Notes: a model not told the origin generated them from the letters alone. Shown: positions 16,481-25,766, numbered from the stretch's first letter. The stretch is 64,000 nucleotides of DNA from JAFGPS01 sp964570855 (GCA_964570855.1 CAZMZR010000001.1:37195-101194); one strand, 5' to 3'. Program-made: numbers and translations.

Positions 16481-17785
16481 ATGTTTTTATTTCGTCTCAA
16501 ACGCATAATGAAACTGGGGACAAAGAGCCTTTGGATGCATCGGCTGCGTTCAACTCTGACTGCATTAGGTATTATCTTCGGCGTCTCCTCGGTTATCGCA
16601 ATGTTAGCCATAGGTGAAGGGGCCAGTCAGGATGCACAGGAAAAGATTGCCCAGCTTGGCAGCCAGAATATTATTATAAAAACTGTAAAGCCTCCTGAGG
16701 ATCAGACGGCGGTCGGACAACAGCAGACTTTGACGGAATATGGTTTGACCTATGATGATGCAGACCGTTTCCGCAATGCCATACCGGATGTCCAGGTTAT
16801 AGTGCCGAATCGCCGTATTTCCCAGCAGGCACAATATCGCAATCGCAGGGCATCCATAGAAGTAGTTGGAACTGTCCCGTGGTATCCCGAGATATCAACG
16901 CTTCAGGTAAAATTTGGACGATTTCTCTGTGGTACCGATACACGCTATAAGAAAGGCGTTTGTGTTGTTGATGATAAAATAGTCAATGAATTGTTTGGCT
17001 TTGACGATCCGTTGGGACAGAGTGTTAAAATAGGGAGTGATTACTATCGTGTAGTGGGCGTTGCTAATGAAAAAACCAGTACCAGGACCGAAAAAAATAC
17101 TGAGAATAAGGACCCGACAGGAGCAAAAAAATCCGGTGCAAATTTGGGCGGCATCTATATTCCTCTTACTACCGTTAAGAATCGTTTCGGTGAGATGTCA
17201 TTGCAGATGAGCTCCGGCTCAGGACGAACTTTGGAAAAAGTCGAGCTTCAGGAAATTATTGTCAAAGTCGGCCATATAGACCAGGTGCTTAATACACGCC
17301 AAAGTGTAGAGACTCTGATGAAACGATATCACAAGAAAAATGACTATGAAATAGTCGTTCCCTTGGAGTTGATGAGACAGGCGAAGGATTTCCAACGCAT
17401 TTTTACTATCGTTCTCGGATCGATAGCTGCCATTTCTCTGATAGTCGGTGGTATTGGAATTATGAATATTATGCTGGCTACCGTAAGTGAGCGAACACGG
17501 GAAATAGGCATACGGCGTGCGCTCGGAGCCAAGAAGAGAGATATCATTTTCCAGTTTCTCTCAGAGACCTTGATTTTAACGTTATTCGGTGGGATCCTTG
17601 GGATTATGCTGGGTTCTCTGATACCATATTTAGTCACTCGATTTGGGGATATGCGCACGGTTATAACAAGCGGTTCATTAATACTGGCTTTTGGAATTAG
17701 TGCCGCTGTTGGAATAATCTTTGGACTTTATCCTGCTTATCGTGCCGCTAATATGGACCCGATAGAATCCTTGCGGCATGAATAA
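16481..17785 (+). CDS. MacB-like FtsX-family ABC permease
   Basis: A 434-residue permease with the MacB plan: one N-terminal membrane helix (about 20-45, LRSTLTALGIIFGVSSVIAML), a large periplasmic domain (about 50-300) and three C-terminal helices (about 308-425). The FtsX core motif is GGIGIMNIMLATVSERTREIG (split here across the third quarter) and the end is YPAYRAANMDPIESLRHE. The start may instead be ATG 16508. With the ATPase, adaptor and TolC homologue it should drive export of a small molecule, peptide or lipoprotein; the substrate is unknown. Confidence 0.92.
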   Translation: MFLFRLKRIMKLGTKSLWMHRLRSTLTALGIIFGVSSVIAMLAIGEGASQDAQEKIAQLGSQNIIIKTVKPPEDQTAVGQQQTLTEYGLTYDDADRFRNAIPDVQVIVPNRRISQQAQYRNRRASIEVVGTVPWYPEISTLQVKFGRFLCGTDTRYKKGVCVVDDKIVNELFGFDDPLGQSVKIGSDYYRVVGVANEKTSTRTEKNTENKDPTGAKKSGANLGGIYIPLTTVKNRFGEMSLQMSSGSGRTLEKVELQEIIVKVGHIDQVLNTRQSVETLMKRYHKKNDYEIVVPLELMRQAKDFQRIFTIVLGSIAAISLIVGGIGIMNIMLATVSERTREIGIRRALGAKKRDIIFQFLSETLILTLFGGILGIMLGSLIPYLVTRFGDMRTVITSGSLILAFGISAAVGIIFGLYPAYRAANMDPIESLRHE

Positions 17786-17787
17786 AT

Positions 17788-17937
17788 TCATGTTTGTCGG
17801 GTCTCTTTGGTATCGGAGGAGATCTTTTTTTTCTCGTTATTGGATATTGCACTTCCCAAAGCGAACGCAACCCAGATGCCGCTGGCAATGGCAATTAAGG
17901 CCCCGATTATCACGATGACGAATATAAATAGTGCCAT
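17788..17937 (-). CDS. Symporter small accessory protein
   Basis: A 49-residue single-span membrane protein (MALFIFVIVIIGALIAIASG, then a charged lysine-rich tail). It begins two bases after the stop of the sodium symporter gene, with GGAG seven bases before its ATG inside the symporter's 3' end. Small one-helix proteins directly downstream of SSS-family symporters are a known pattern, so the call rests on context and architecture. A longer upstream extension of the same frame runs through the symporter gene and is rejected. The permease of the export operon ends convergently 2 bases away. Confidence 0.7.
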   Translation of the reverse strand: MALFIFVIVIIGALIAIASGIWVAFALGSAISNNEKKKISSDTKETRQT

Positions 17938-17939
17938 TA

Positions 17940-19334
17940 TTATTCTCCTACGCTCCGATTTTTTGCGGATCCGATCCAATGTCCTATTATATATGCTACA
18001 AGTGCCGCTCCCAGAGCGACTATAATTACAGGTATATCGAATAAATCGGGGAAAATAAATTCGAACGTTACGGACGTGACAGTGCCTATACCCATTGATA
18101 AGATTCCGGCAAGTGGACGCGGCCGTTTCACCCATAAACCTATTATCAAAGCGGGAAGTATCGCAGGCGCCCAGATGGCATAGCATATAAGAAGTCCGCC
18201 GATGATACTGGGGACTGCTAATGCACCGGCGGCAGCAATTATTGCAATTATGATTGTGGCGGCCCGACCTGTGTTCAGAGCGGCGCCGTTCGATAACTTT
18301 GAAAAGGGTTTGACAATATCCTGAGTAAAAGCCACAGCACCGGCATTGAGAAGTGAATCAAGACTGGACATTATAACTGAGACAAGCACCACCAATAATA
18401 ATGCGTATCCGGTTGCGGGCATGATTGATTTCACCAGGTTTAGTAAAACAAGGTCTTCAGCCGTATCCATTGGAATGATACTTCGGGCGGTTATTCCGAG
18501 CGAAACCATGACCATAAACCAAATCGCACTGAATATGCCTGCCAGTATGAAACCATTACGTGAGATTTTTGTTGTTTTTGAGGCTAAGGCCCTGTTTGCA
18601 TAGGGTGGTATAAGTGTTTCTCCCAGCAGAAAAGCTGCCAATAAACCTACAATCTCGATAATCGGGGTCGAATCAAGGCCGTCAGTGGTTGCTTCCAGTG
18701 TCTGAGCGGTAAAAGTGAGCGGTTCACCGTTAAGATGGAACACAAATGCCAGTAATAACGTAACAGGCAGTAAAGAGGCGAATGCTGTGAACTGAAAGGC
18801 ATCCGTTATCACACTCGCCCTCAATCCTCCGAATGTTGTGTATAAAGCCGTTATACCGACAACGATAGCAACAGAAGACCAGCCCGGCAATTTAAAGACA
18901 TCGCTTAAAACAACTCCGGCGGCACTTGCCATTACCGTGGAAAAACCTGCACATAAGCCAACGGAAATAATACCGGCAACAACCTGGCATTTTCGGTCGT
19001 ATTTTTGACCTATGGCATCACCCAGCGTGTGACAGTTTTTCAGGCCTCTGAGTCGTGGTGCGATAAACAAACCCACAAGTATATTCTGGAGCGAATACGC
19101 AAGACCTATACCGAGAAAAAGAAATCCGCTCTTAAAGCCCCGCCCTACGAATCCAATTGAATATCCCGGTCCGATATAAGTCGCGGCAAGGCTTCCAAAA
19201 ACCAGGGCCAGGGGAAGAGCCCGTTTTGCCAACGAGAACTCTTCGAACTCGCGAGCGGCCCGTGCACGTACTGCAACGAAAGTAAGCAATACTACGTAGG
19301 CTACAACAACAGCCACAGGCAAGACCATACTCAC
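17940..19334 (-). CDS. Sodium:solute symporter (SSS family)
   Basis: A 464-residue integral membrane carrier with about 12-13 helices, using a sodium gradient for uptake. Typical segments are AATYIGPGYSIGFVGRGF in helix 2, TLGDAIGQKYDRK, VGITALYTTFGGLRASVITDAFQF (split over helix 5-6), and VIMSSLDSLLNAGAVAFTQDIV, which contains the sodium-binding Ser residues. The GTG at 19334 is used because GAGG lies about ten bases upstream; an internal ATG at 19328 is possible. The substrate cannot be read from sequence. It is followed by its small accessory gene. Confidence 0.92.
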   Translation of the reverse strand: MSMVLPVAVVVAYVVLLTFVAVRARAAREFEEFSLAKRALPLALVFGSLAATYIGPGYSIGFVGRGFKSGFLFLGIGLAYSLQNILVGLFIAPRLRGLKNCHTLGDAIGQKYDRKCQVVAGIISVGLCAGFSTVMASAAGVVLSDVFKLPGWSSVAIVVGITALYTTFGGLRASVITDAFQFTAFASLLPVTLLLAFVFHLNGEPLTFTAQTLEATTDGLDSTPIIEIVGLLAAFLLGETLIPPYANRALASKTTKISRNGFILAGIFSAIWFMVMVSLGITARSIIPMDTAEDLVLLNLVKSIMPATGYALLLVVLVSVIMSSLDSLLNAGAVAFTQDIVKPFSKLSNGAALNTGRAATIIIAIIAAAGALAVPSIIGGLLICYAIWAPAILPALIIGLWVKRPRPLAGILSMGIGTVTSVTFEFIFPDLFDIPVIIVALGAALVAYIIGHWIGSAKNRSVGE

Positions 19335-19465
19335 AGTTTATGATCCTCTTAGATGTTTTATAAACTCAGTGTTTCAACCGGCTAAGATAGACTTATCTTT
19401 TTATTTTTTTTCGATAAAGAATAAAATTTCATAGTTCTCGAGCTATATTTGCAACGACCAAAAGA

Positions 19466-20563
19466 CTATTCCCTGTGTTTGAGATCATCATGTCCGGCCT
19501 GGAACATTTCTTCTTCCAGTTCATTGATGGTAGTGTTCAATTCGGATTCCGTACGAATCCATCCGAATCGTGCATCAATGAGAAAGGTACGGTACCATTG
19601 AATCAAATTCTTCGAAAAGTCCTCGTCTTTACAGTAAATACCGAACGATATTTCTCCTGCATGTGATCCTGCTTTTCCTGGTATTTGTGGAAATGCAAGA
19701 AGTACGGAACTTCTGGTTAATAGAAACTCGATATCAGAAACCTGGCTGTTGTAGATTCTAAGTCTTCCTGATTCTATTGCCTCGGGATACTTGCGAAAGA
19801 GGTGACGTGCGGCGTTGGAGAAGCCGGGCACGCTCAGATTCAGTGCACGGTGCACCCTTACATCCTGATAATCCTCAATAATTTCATATAAAGTACTGAG
19901 GTAATCGTCCACAGGCTGCCTTTCCCCTTCAAATAACATGCACGTCCACAATTCTCCGTGGCCGGTCTCATCAAGCTGTTCCTGAAGCATTGTTTTCGCA
20001 AAGCTATAGGTTTCTCTTCGACTGGCTAATACTTTCAGCCGTCGTTCGGTCAGCATTTTTGCCCATGTCGGCATTTGTGTCGGCAGGGAGTCGGGAGGAC
20101 AAACACCGAGTCGTGTTAAAAGTCTGAGGAATTGCTTATCGGCCGAACCATAGAACCTTCTGCCGACAACACTGCCTACATTGCCGTTACATTCCATTCC
20201 ATATTGTTTGTGATAACCGAAAGACAGTAGATGAACATCATAGCCTTTTGCGTCGAGCATTTTTTTGAGCTCACCGATTAAATATACAGCTTGCTTCTCC
20301 GGAGCCCTGTCTATGGAAAGATGTACATTTGGACAAAGCAGGATCGGCCGTCTGCCTATGAGTTCGGAGAGAGCCGCAAATTCTTCTGCGGCTTCTTCGA
20401 GCTCCTGTTTGCTGTCGTAAATTTCGATACAGACGAATACAACCAGCACATTTTTATAGACTAATTTCGGTTGCTGTTGCGAGATTGTCGCCGGGTCAAT
20501 CCTTGAGGACCGTTCCTTATCTTCAAAGTAACAGGTTGAACATTGGTGACAGTCTAAAATCAT
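19466..20563 (-). CDS. Free-standing threonyl-tRNA editing-domain protein with unknown C-terminal half
   Basis: A 365-residue protein. Residues about 1-135 match the archaeal-type threonyl-tRNA synthetase editing domain (Thr-ED, DTD fold): YKNVLVVFVCIEIYD, then PNVHLSID at 78-85, where the family has PxxHLSS, and FGYHKQYGMECNGN at 115-128, where the family has FGYYKxFxxxCKGH. That domain removes mischarged Ser or D-amino acids from tRNA. The remaining 220 residues are not recognised; a PLD-like or regulator-type fold is possible (SGRLRIYNSQVSDIEFLL). There is no synthetase core. It overlaps the preceding gene by 4 bases (ATGA) and lies in a three-gene cassette with a sigma factor. Confidence 0.65.
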   Translation of the reverse strand: MILDCHQCSTCYFEDKERSSRIDPATISQQQPKLVYKNVLVVFVCIEIYDSKQELEEAAEEFAALSELIGRRPILLCPNVHLSIDRAPEKQAVYLIGELKKMLDAKGYDVHLLSFGYHKQYGMECNGNVGSVVGRRFYGSADKQFLRLLTRLGVCPPDSLPTQMPTWAKMLTERRLKVLASRRETYSFAKTMLQEQLDETGHGELWTCMLFEGERQPVDDYLSTLYEIIEDYQDVRVHRALNLSVPGFSNAARHLFRKYPEAIESGRLRIYNSQVSDIEFLLTRSSVLLAFPQIPGKAGSHAGEISFGIYCKDEDFSKNLIQWYRTFLIDARFGWIRTESELNTTINELEEEMFQAGHDDLKHRE

Positions 20564-20928
20564 ATCTGCTTCTCGGTCTTTTCCGTTTTAGTCGTGGACT
20601 TTGTGCCCCGGTTGTTTCGCTTTTGTAAAGTGAAACGGCCGGAGTGTTTACGCTGTGATGACGCCCTCGCTTTTTTTGAGCGGGATACGATATTGGCATC
20701 AACCCGCGACATGAAAAGGCCGACATCCGCGGTCACGGCTTTATCGGCAAAGCCGACGCCGTTGAGAACCCGGACAATTTCGGTAGCATCCCAAAACTGA
20801 CCGGAAGAAGAGATTAACTTTCCTTCCTCGCGTGTGAGTGATTTCAGAAACGAAGGAATACAGCCATCACGCAAGGCCCCGGCGTAATCAACCAGTAATT
20901 CCTGAATTTCTCGGTTTGTGTCAGACAT
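20560..20928 (-). CDS. Small protein with basic C-terminal tail, unknown function
   Basis: A 122-residue protein with no recognised domain. The first 80 residues look folded and acidic-to-neutral (REIQELLVDYAGALRDG, FWDATEIVRVLNGVGFADKA). The last 40 are strongly basic and polar (SRSKKARASSQRKHSGRF, then KRNNRGTKSTTKTEKTEK), suggesting nucleic-acid contact. It lies 29 bases after the sigma factor gene and overlaps the Thr-ED gene by 4 bases, so the three are translationally linked. It could be an adaptor or anti-sigma-like partner; there is no membrane segment. Confidence 0.7.
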   Translation of the reverse strand: MSDTNREIQELLVDYAGALRDGCIPSFLKSLTREEGKLISSSGQFWDATEIVRVLNGVGFADKAVTADVGLFMSRVDANIVSRSKKARASSQRKHSGRFTLQKRNNRGTKSTTKTEKTEKQI

Positions 20929-20957
20929 TTTTTATTGTTCCTTTAGAATATGCAGAA

Positions 20958-21530
20958 TTATTCTGCTTGATAGGACTCTTGCATCAACTTCTTTAACTTC
21001 AATATGGCTCGAAACTTCAACATTTTAACTGCTCCGACCGTTGTCTTAAGTTCATTGGCGACTGTCCTGTTTGACATTCCTTCCATCCAGAGCTCTATGG
21101 CTCTTTGCTCCCGTGACTTAAGTTTTCTGAGCGCCTTATGAAGTGTCAGTTTCAACTCTGACTGAGACATTATTTCAATAATACCTAATTCGGGGGCGAC
21201 AAGGTTCGTCAGGTTATTTTGTGATAAATTTAAGTGTCTGTTAATCCTTCTATATACTTGCCTCAGTCGCCTTCTCATGTAATACATATATACGGTTTTC
21301 AGCAGTTCCCTCTCACTTATAACATTACTGAGGTGTTCGGGATTTTCCCATATATCGGCGTAAACATCTTCCAGAATATCCTCGCATTCCGTCTCATTTC
21401 CCAGGTATCGATATAAATACCTGATAAATCTCTCAAATGTAGCTCTGACAAAGGGGTCCATTGCCCTGCGACGTTGTTCGATGTCACAGGAGGTAAGTCC
21501 TTTCAAAGCATTTTGCAGCCGTCTGTCCAT
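20958..21530 (-). CDS. Sigma-70 family (ECF-like) RNA polymerase sigma factor
   Basis: A 190-residue two-domain sigma factor. Region 2 spans about residues 25-95 (RATFERFIRYLYRYLGNETECEDILEDVYADIWEN in family terms). Region 4 spans about 128-185, with the helix-turn-helix GMSNRTVANELKTTVGAVKM. It has no region 1.1 or 3, as in the extracytoplasmic-function group. It heads the cassette with a basic small protein and a tRNA-editing-domain protein, an unusual partnership. A good promoter lies about 100 bases upstream. No zinc-finger anti-sigma gene is adjacent. Confidence 0.88.
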   Translation of the reverse strand: MDRRLQNALKGLTSCDIEQRRRAMDPFVRATFERFIRYLYRYLGNETECEDILEDVYADIWENPEHLSNVISERELLKTVYMYYMRRRLRQVYRRINRHLNLSQNNLTNLVAPELGIIEIMSQSELKLTLHKALRKLKSREQRAIELWMEGMSNRTVANELKTTVGAVKMLKFRAILKLKKLMQESYQAE

Positions 21531-21626
21531 TCCGAGTCTCTAAAATCCCTGAATCATTGTGCTGCCTCTTAAAAGCGAAGCTTTCGCCATACATAAAAGG
21601 CACAAATTCGATTATTGGTAACAAAA

Positions 21627-21655
21627 ATTCTATATAAAAAACGTCATATAATCAA
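21627..21655 (-). promoter_or_regulatory. Promoter of the sigma/Thr-ED cassette
   Basis: On the minus strand TTGATT and TAGAAT with exactly 17 bases between; predicted start near 21620, leader about 90 bases. Confidence 0.55.
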
Positions 21656-21725
21656 GAAATAATATGTATTCTTTGCCTGCTTAAACCGACAAATACAACC
21701 GGCACACGGTTTATTTGTGTTTTTG

Positions 21726-22877
21726 CTAAGGACAGGCCTCCACCGGCTCAATATGGCATTCAAGCCAGTGGGAGCTCATCAGGGTAAAATCGGTAAAGTC
21801 AACTCTACAATCACCGTTGATGTCTCCGGTTGCATTGGATATACATTCCGCTGCCTCGGATTCACCGAGTGAAATGGCGTATATTTCTGAATTGCCGTTT
21901 CGGTAATCCTGCCAAACGACGATATTTCCGCTTACGGCCGGATTGATCTGGTCATGGCGATTATAGGTTATTTGAAATTCGAGACCGGTAATAAGATTAT
22001 AACCATATATGTCCCAGTTGTCGTTACGATTGTCCTGCCATACAACTATGCCGCCGTCTATATCGGGGCTGATCGCAGATGATTCGTTGACAGCAACGGC
22101 AAATTCTTCGGGATTGTTTGGTTCGGAAATATCAGAGGCGTAAATGTCCCAGTCGCCATAGTAATTGTCCTGCCAGACAACAATATTACCCGATATAGCC
22201 GGGTTCTGCTGATCGTTGTCCAGCAGTGAGACGGGAAATTCCACAGGTTTGTTTCTTTGCCATATATCGGCGGCGTAAATGTCCCAATCTCCGAAATAAC
22301 TATCCTGCCATACGACGGTATTTCTGTAAAGGTGAGGATTTTGTTGGTCAACTTCCAAGCCGGCGATAAGAAATTCCATTGGATTTTCCGGATTAGTAAT
22401 ATCTGCTCCATAAATGTTCAGGTTTCCGGAAAAATCTTCTTCCCATACGACAATATTGCCGTGAATTGCCGGATTTTGTTCGTTATTATCGGCGATGTCG
22501 GAGACAACAAATATATTAGGCTCGCTTTGACCGTTGATCCTGGCCATACGAATATCCCAGTCTGCTACATCCTGCCATGAAACGTAATCCTGCCAGACAA
22601 TGGTGTTCTCGAAGACGGCCGGATTCATCTGGTTGTTTTCACCGCCGAGAATGTGGATAAGCGGGTCGGACGGATTATTTATATCTGCGACGTAGATATC
22701 ATAGTCCCCGTATTCGGATACGAACTGTTGCCAGACGACTATATTGCCGTAAATATCGGGGACCTCCTGTTCATCGGTTGTCGATAGGATGGGAAAGGGC
22801 TGATAATTATTGCCGGCTTGAATAAAACCCGGCGCCAGCAGTATCAGAAATATAAGTATAGACCTGGAGAATTTCAT
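21726..22877 (-). CDS. Secreted seven-bladed beta-propeller with dockerin
   Basis: A 383-residue exported protein. The N-terminal signal peptide (MKFSRSILIFLILLAPGF...QA) is followed by seven copies of a 45-50 residue unit of the form GNIVVWQD...GDWDIYxxDI, a TolB/WD40-like propeller. The C-terminus has the planctomycete dockerin-like element GDINGDCRVDFTDF with a following SHWLEC, a single calcium-binding half. The ATG at 22877 was chosen; the frame extends to a TTG at 22892. It probably docks to a surface assembly; the dockerin partner is not in the window. Confidence 0.85.
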   Translation of the reverse strand: MKFSRSILIFLILLAPGFIQAGNNYQPFPILSTTDEQEVPDIYGNIVVWQQFVSEYGDYDIYVADINNPSDPLIHILGGENNQMNPAVFENTIVWQDYVSWQDVADWDIRMARINGQSEPNIFVVSDIADNNEQNPAIHGNIVVWEEDFSGNLNIYGADITNPENPMEFLIAGLEVDQQNPHLYRNTVVWQDSYFGDWDIYAADIWQRNKPVEFPVSLLDNDQQNPAISGNIVVWQDNYYGDWDIYASDISEPNNPEEFAVAVNESSAISPDIDGGIVVWQDNRNDNWDIYGYNLITGLEFQITYNRHDQINPAVSGNIVVWQDYRNGNSEIYAISLGESEAAECISNATGDINGDCRVDFTDFTLMSSHWLECHIEPVEACP

Positions 22878-22922
22878 TGTAGTATTTTCCAAATGATGGT
22901 CGGATATGCTGGGTGAACCTGT

Positions 22923-25499
22923 TTAAGCCCTGAAGTAATGGCCTATACCGGTACTTCCCGCCAGTAAACATAAAGTCGCTAACAGTACTGTTTCCTTTGT
23001 TCTTGTTGATTTTTCCTGGTTTATTATTTTGCTTTGAACAGGATTCTGATTTGCACCGGCCTCTTTGATTTCAATTCCTTTGATTTCAATTCCTTCAGGT
23101 TCAACTCCTTCAGGTTCAATTTCTTCGGTTCCAACTCCTTCGGTTTCAACTTCTTCAGGTTCGGATTCTTCTTCGGAGGTTTTAATTTTTTCCAGAAGTC
23201 CGAGCAATACCGCGGCGGCGTCTGCATTTTCCAAATCACGACCGGCGTTAATCAATGGGGTCACAGCCCGATCGAGTTGACCAATACCAAGTAATTGGTA
23301 TCCCAGTAGAAGCTGCAAATCTGCATCAAAGTTGAAAATTTCAACTTTCTCGGCCAGGTCGTCAAGTTGGCCAAGGAGAATTTCTTCGTTAGGATATAAT
23401 CCACGAGGATAAAAGATACCTTCCTTTTCCGGATTGATCTTCGTCAAAGCAGTCCGAAGGGCTTCGGCAGCCTTCGAATATTGCTCTGCTGCCAGCAGGG
23501 CCTGACAATATGCAAATGGAAGTACCATGTCGTCTGGTGCAAATTCCATCGCCGTTGCGAATTTATCAATGGCAATATCGTAGTTACTTGCCTCAAAAGC
23601 TTCAACAGCTTCCTCAAAGTAGCTGTCGGCCAGAGTTGCCTGGGCTGGCTCTTCTGCCGGTTGCTGTGCTAAATTTTCATAATAGCCTGCATCTGCCATC
23701 TGGCTTTGTTGGTACAACCGGCCGTCTTCGTCATAGTAGTAATTATATGTGTAATAGTTATATGTATCACCTTGAACCTCGCGAGCGATCGGATAATAAC
23801 CATACCAGTAATAGGGGTGGCATCCGTACCAGTAATAGCGGGTATATCGGTAGTATTCAGGCCAGAAGCCCCCAAGACTGACAAATACGTATTTTCGATG
23901 ATAGTACGGATATACATATCTGAACGCCAGGTGAAGACCACGGTTATAGCATACTATAAAACGATATCTCGGCCAGATTGTTTGATGGCGAATCCGGTTG
24001 TAGTAGTCAACATATGTATGTTGATATCTATTATAGTCATAATTATGGTCATATCCGCGGTAAGTCCTGTCACGATATATCAGGCGAGATGGTCTTGTAG
24101 TTTCGAAGTGGTGGGTTCGATGGCCGGTTGCTCGGTTACCGGTTTTTGCTATTGTGTTATCGATAATGGTTGTATTTCCTCCCGGATGGACTTTTCTGAC
24201 AGCTCTGCCGCTATTGTTTATGTTAATCGTATCGGAGCCGGCTCTCGGCTTTCTATCCCGGATGCCTCTGTCTGTAATTGAATCGGATGTTCTATTGTTG
24301 TTTATTGTATCCTGGATGCGTGAACCCCTTTGGTTCTCAGAATTATCGGTTGATTGTTTTCTTGTCCTGGGTGTCCTGTTTTCACGTGTGCCGATTGGAT
24401 TATATATACCTCGGCTTTTACTTGAATTGATACGGCTATTTAGGCTTGCAGCCGACTGATTTGCTGCATTTGGAGGAGGCGTCCTTTCTGGACCAATAAC
24501 ACTACCAATACGCGAATCTGCCCGGTCTATTGAGCTTACACGATTTTTTGAGCTAACAGCCGGCTGCTTAGCCGCATTTGAAGGAGGCGTTCTTGTCGGA
24601 CTTCTTACACTGTCAGTGATTGATTTATTACGGTTGGTTGAGCTTGTAGTCGATAATTTGCTTGTTCTGGATGCCGAGGTTGATTGCTGACCTATCACGT
24701 TGCCGATTCCCAGGCTTTTGCTTGAACTTATCCGATTATTTGAACTTGCAGCCGGCTGCGTTGCCACTGTTGGGGGAGGAGTCCTTTTTGAACCGAATAT
24801 GCTACCAATGCGCGTACTTATCCGGTTTGTCGAGCTTTTTGTTGGTTGACTGTTAATGGTTGAAGTAGATTGTGGCTGTGTGCCGATCGGATTGCCGAAG
24901 CGCGTGCTTGTGCTTGAGCTAATACGATTGTTTGAGCTTGCAGCCGGCCGCTGAGTTACACTCGAAGAGCGAGTAATTGCCCGATTTGTTGAGTTCGATG
25001 ATTGTTGTATGCCGCTACTTTGATTAGTTTTTCTGTTAGTGTTTGTACTAACTGAGCTTGGTTTACGAGTATTCGAACTCGTGGCAGTTTTTGAAGAATT
25101 TGTATTGCTTGATGTAATTGTCCTTGAACTTCTGCCGGACGTAGTCCTGCTGGATTGAGGAGCGGCGGGTGTTCTGTTGGAATTGTTATTGTTTGTAGAA
25201 CCCGAACTTCTTTGTCTGGCTTGAGTCTGACTCGATCGTGAGCTCGAAGGAGAGCTACTGCGGCTTCTGCTGGCGCTTGATTGTTGAGGTGCTTTTGGAG
25301 CCGGGGCCGGCTTTGATGCCTGCTGGGTTCTTGGAGCAGGAGCTGGTTTTGACGCCTGTTGTTTTGCCTGGGTAGATTCACCTGATTTTCTGCTTTTTGC
25401 GGCTTTTTGTGCAAAGACAGGCTCGGCAAAAAGGATTGAGGCTGAGACCAGCACGATAAAAGCCAACGTCAGTTTTTGCTGGTGTTTTGGCCTGAACAT
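22923..25499 (-). CDS. Secreted low-complexity, Tyr-rich TPR protein
   Basis: An 858-residue exported protein. Signal peptide about 1-30 (ending VFAQ). Residues about 31-430 are Ser/Asn/Thr/Arg-rich with degenerate repeats built on SSNNRISSS...RxGxxxG and KRTPPPxxATQPA. About 470-610 is extremely Tyr-rich (YRGYDHNYDYNRYQHTY, YYWYGCHPYYWYGYYP). About 635-773 contains TPR units (AFEASNYDIAIDKFATAMEF, AEQYSKAAEALRTAL). An acidic EPEG/EIKG repeat follows, and a hydrophobic helix (TVLLATLCLLAGSTGIG) lies at the C-terminus. The ATG has AAAGGAG seven bases upstream. Function unknown; possibly a cell-envelope matrix or scaffold component. Confidence 0.78.
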   Translation of the reverse strand: MFRPKHQQKLTLAFIVLVSASILFAEPVFAQKAAKSRKSGESTQAKQQASKPAPAPRTQQASKPAPAPKAPQQSSASRSRSSSPSSSRSSQTQARQRSSGSTNNNNSNRTPAAPQSSRTTSGRSSRTITSSNTNSSKTATSSNTRKPSSVSTNTNRKTNQSSGIQQSSNSTNRAITRSSSVTQRPAASSNNRISSSTSTRFGNPIGTQPQSTSTINSQPTKSSTNRISTRIGSIFGSKRTPPPTVATQPAASSNNRISSSKSLGIGNVIGQQSTSASRTSKLSTTSSTNRNKSITDSVRSPTRTPPSNAAKQPAVSSKNRVSSIDRADSRIGSVIGPERTPPPNAANQSAASLNSRINSSKSRGIYNPIGTRENRTPRTRKQSTDNSENQRGSRIQDTINNNRTSDSITDRGIRDRKPRAGSDTININNSGRAVRKVHPGGNTTIIDNTIAKTGNRATGHRTHHFETTRPSRLIYRDRTYRGYDHNYDYNRYQHTYVDYYNRIRHQTIWPRYRFIVCYNRGLHLAFRYVYPYYHRKYVFVSLGGFWPEYYRYTRYYWYGCHPYYWYGYYPIAREVQGDTYNYYTYNYYYDEDGRLYQQSQMADAGYYENLAQQPAEEPAQATLADSYFEEAVEAFEASNYDIAIDKFATAMEFAPDDMVLPFAYCQALLAAEQYSKAAEALRTALTKINPEKEGIFYPRGLYPNEEILLGQLDDLAEKVEIFNFDADLQLLLGYQLLGIGQLDRAVTPLINAGRDLENADAAAVLLGLLEKIKTSEEESEPEEVETEGVGTEEIEPEGVEPEGIEIKGIEIKEAGANQNPVQSKIINQEKSTRTKETVLLATLCLLAGSTGIGHYFRA

Positions 25500-25701
25500 G
25501 ATATAGCTCCTTTCTATCTAATTTCTTAAAAAGGTCTTGCTCTAACCTTAAAAGGCACCTGTTTTAGCATGGGTAACAGGAATTATTATTGAAAAATGCC
25601 TTTTCTTTAAACTCTGCTAAAAATCCCGTTTCCGTGAAAAAATGCAATTTGAGGCTTTGTAAACGGATAATATTAATGTTTGCAGACTGTTACAGGCGGC
25701 C

Positions 25702-25730
25702 TTGCTTATTTTCTTTCAATCTCCTATAAT
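25702..25730 (+). promoter_or_regulatory. Promoter of tyrS
   Basis: TTGCTT and TATAAT with 17-base spacing, predicted leader about 30 bases. No T-box element is seen. Confidence 0.55.
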
Positions 25731-25766
25731 TTGTTCCTTGATAAAGTTTTAATGTAAAGGATATCT

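Noticed and set aside
17938..18186. Longer version of the small symporter accessory frame
   Set aside because: The extension is antisense-like shadow within the symporter coding sequence; the ATG at 17937 has its own GGAG site.
22923..25499. Possible CRISPR-like direct repeats
   Set aside because: The repeats are degenerate, in frame and encode a low-complexity protein region; there are no unique spacers of constant length.
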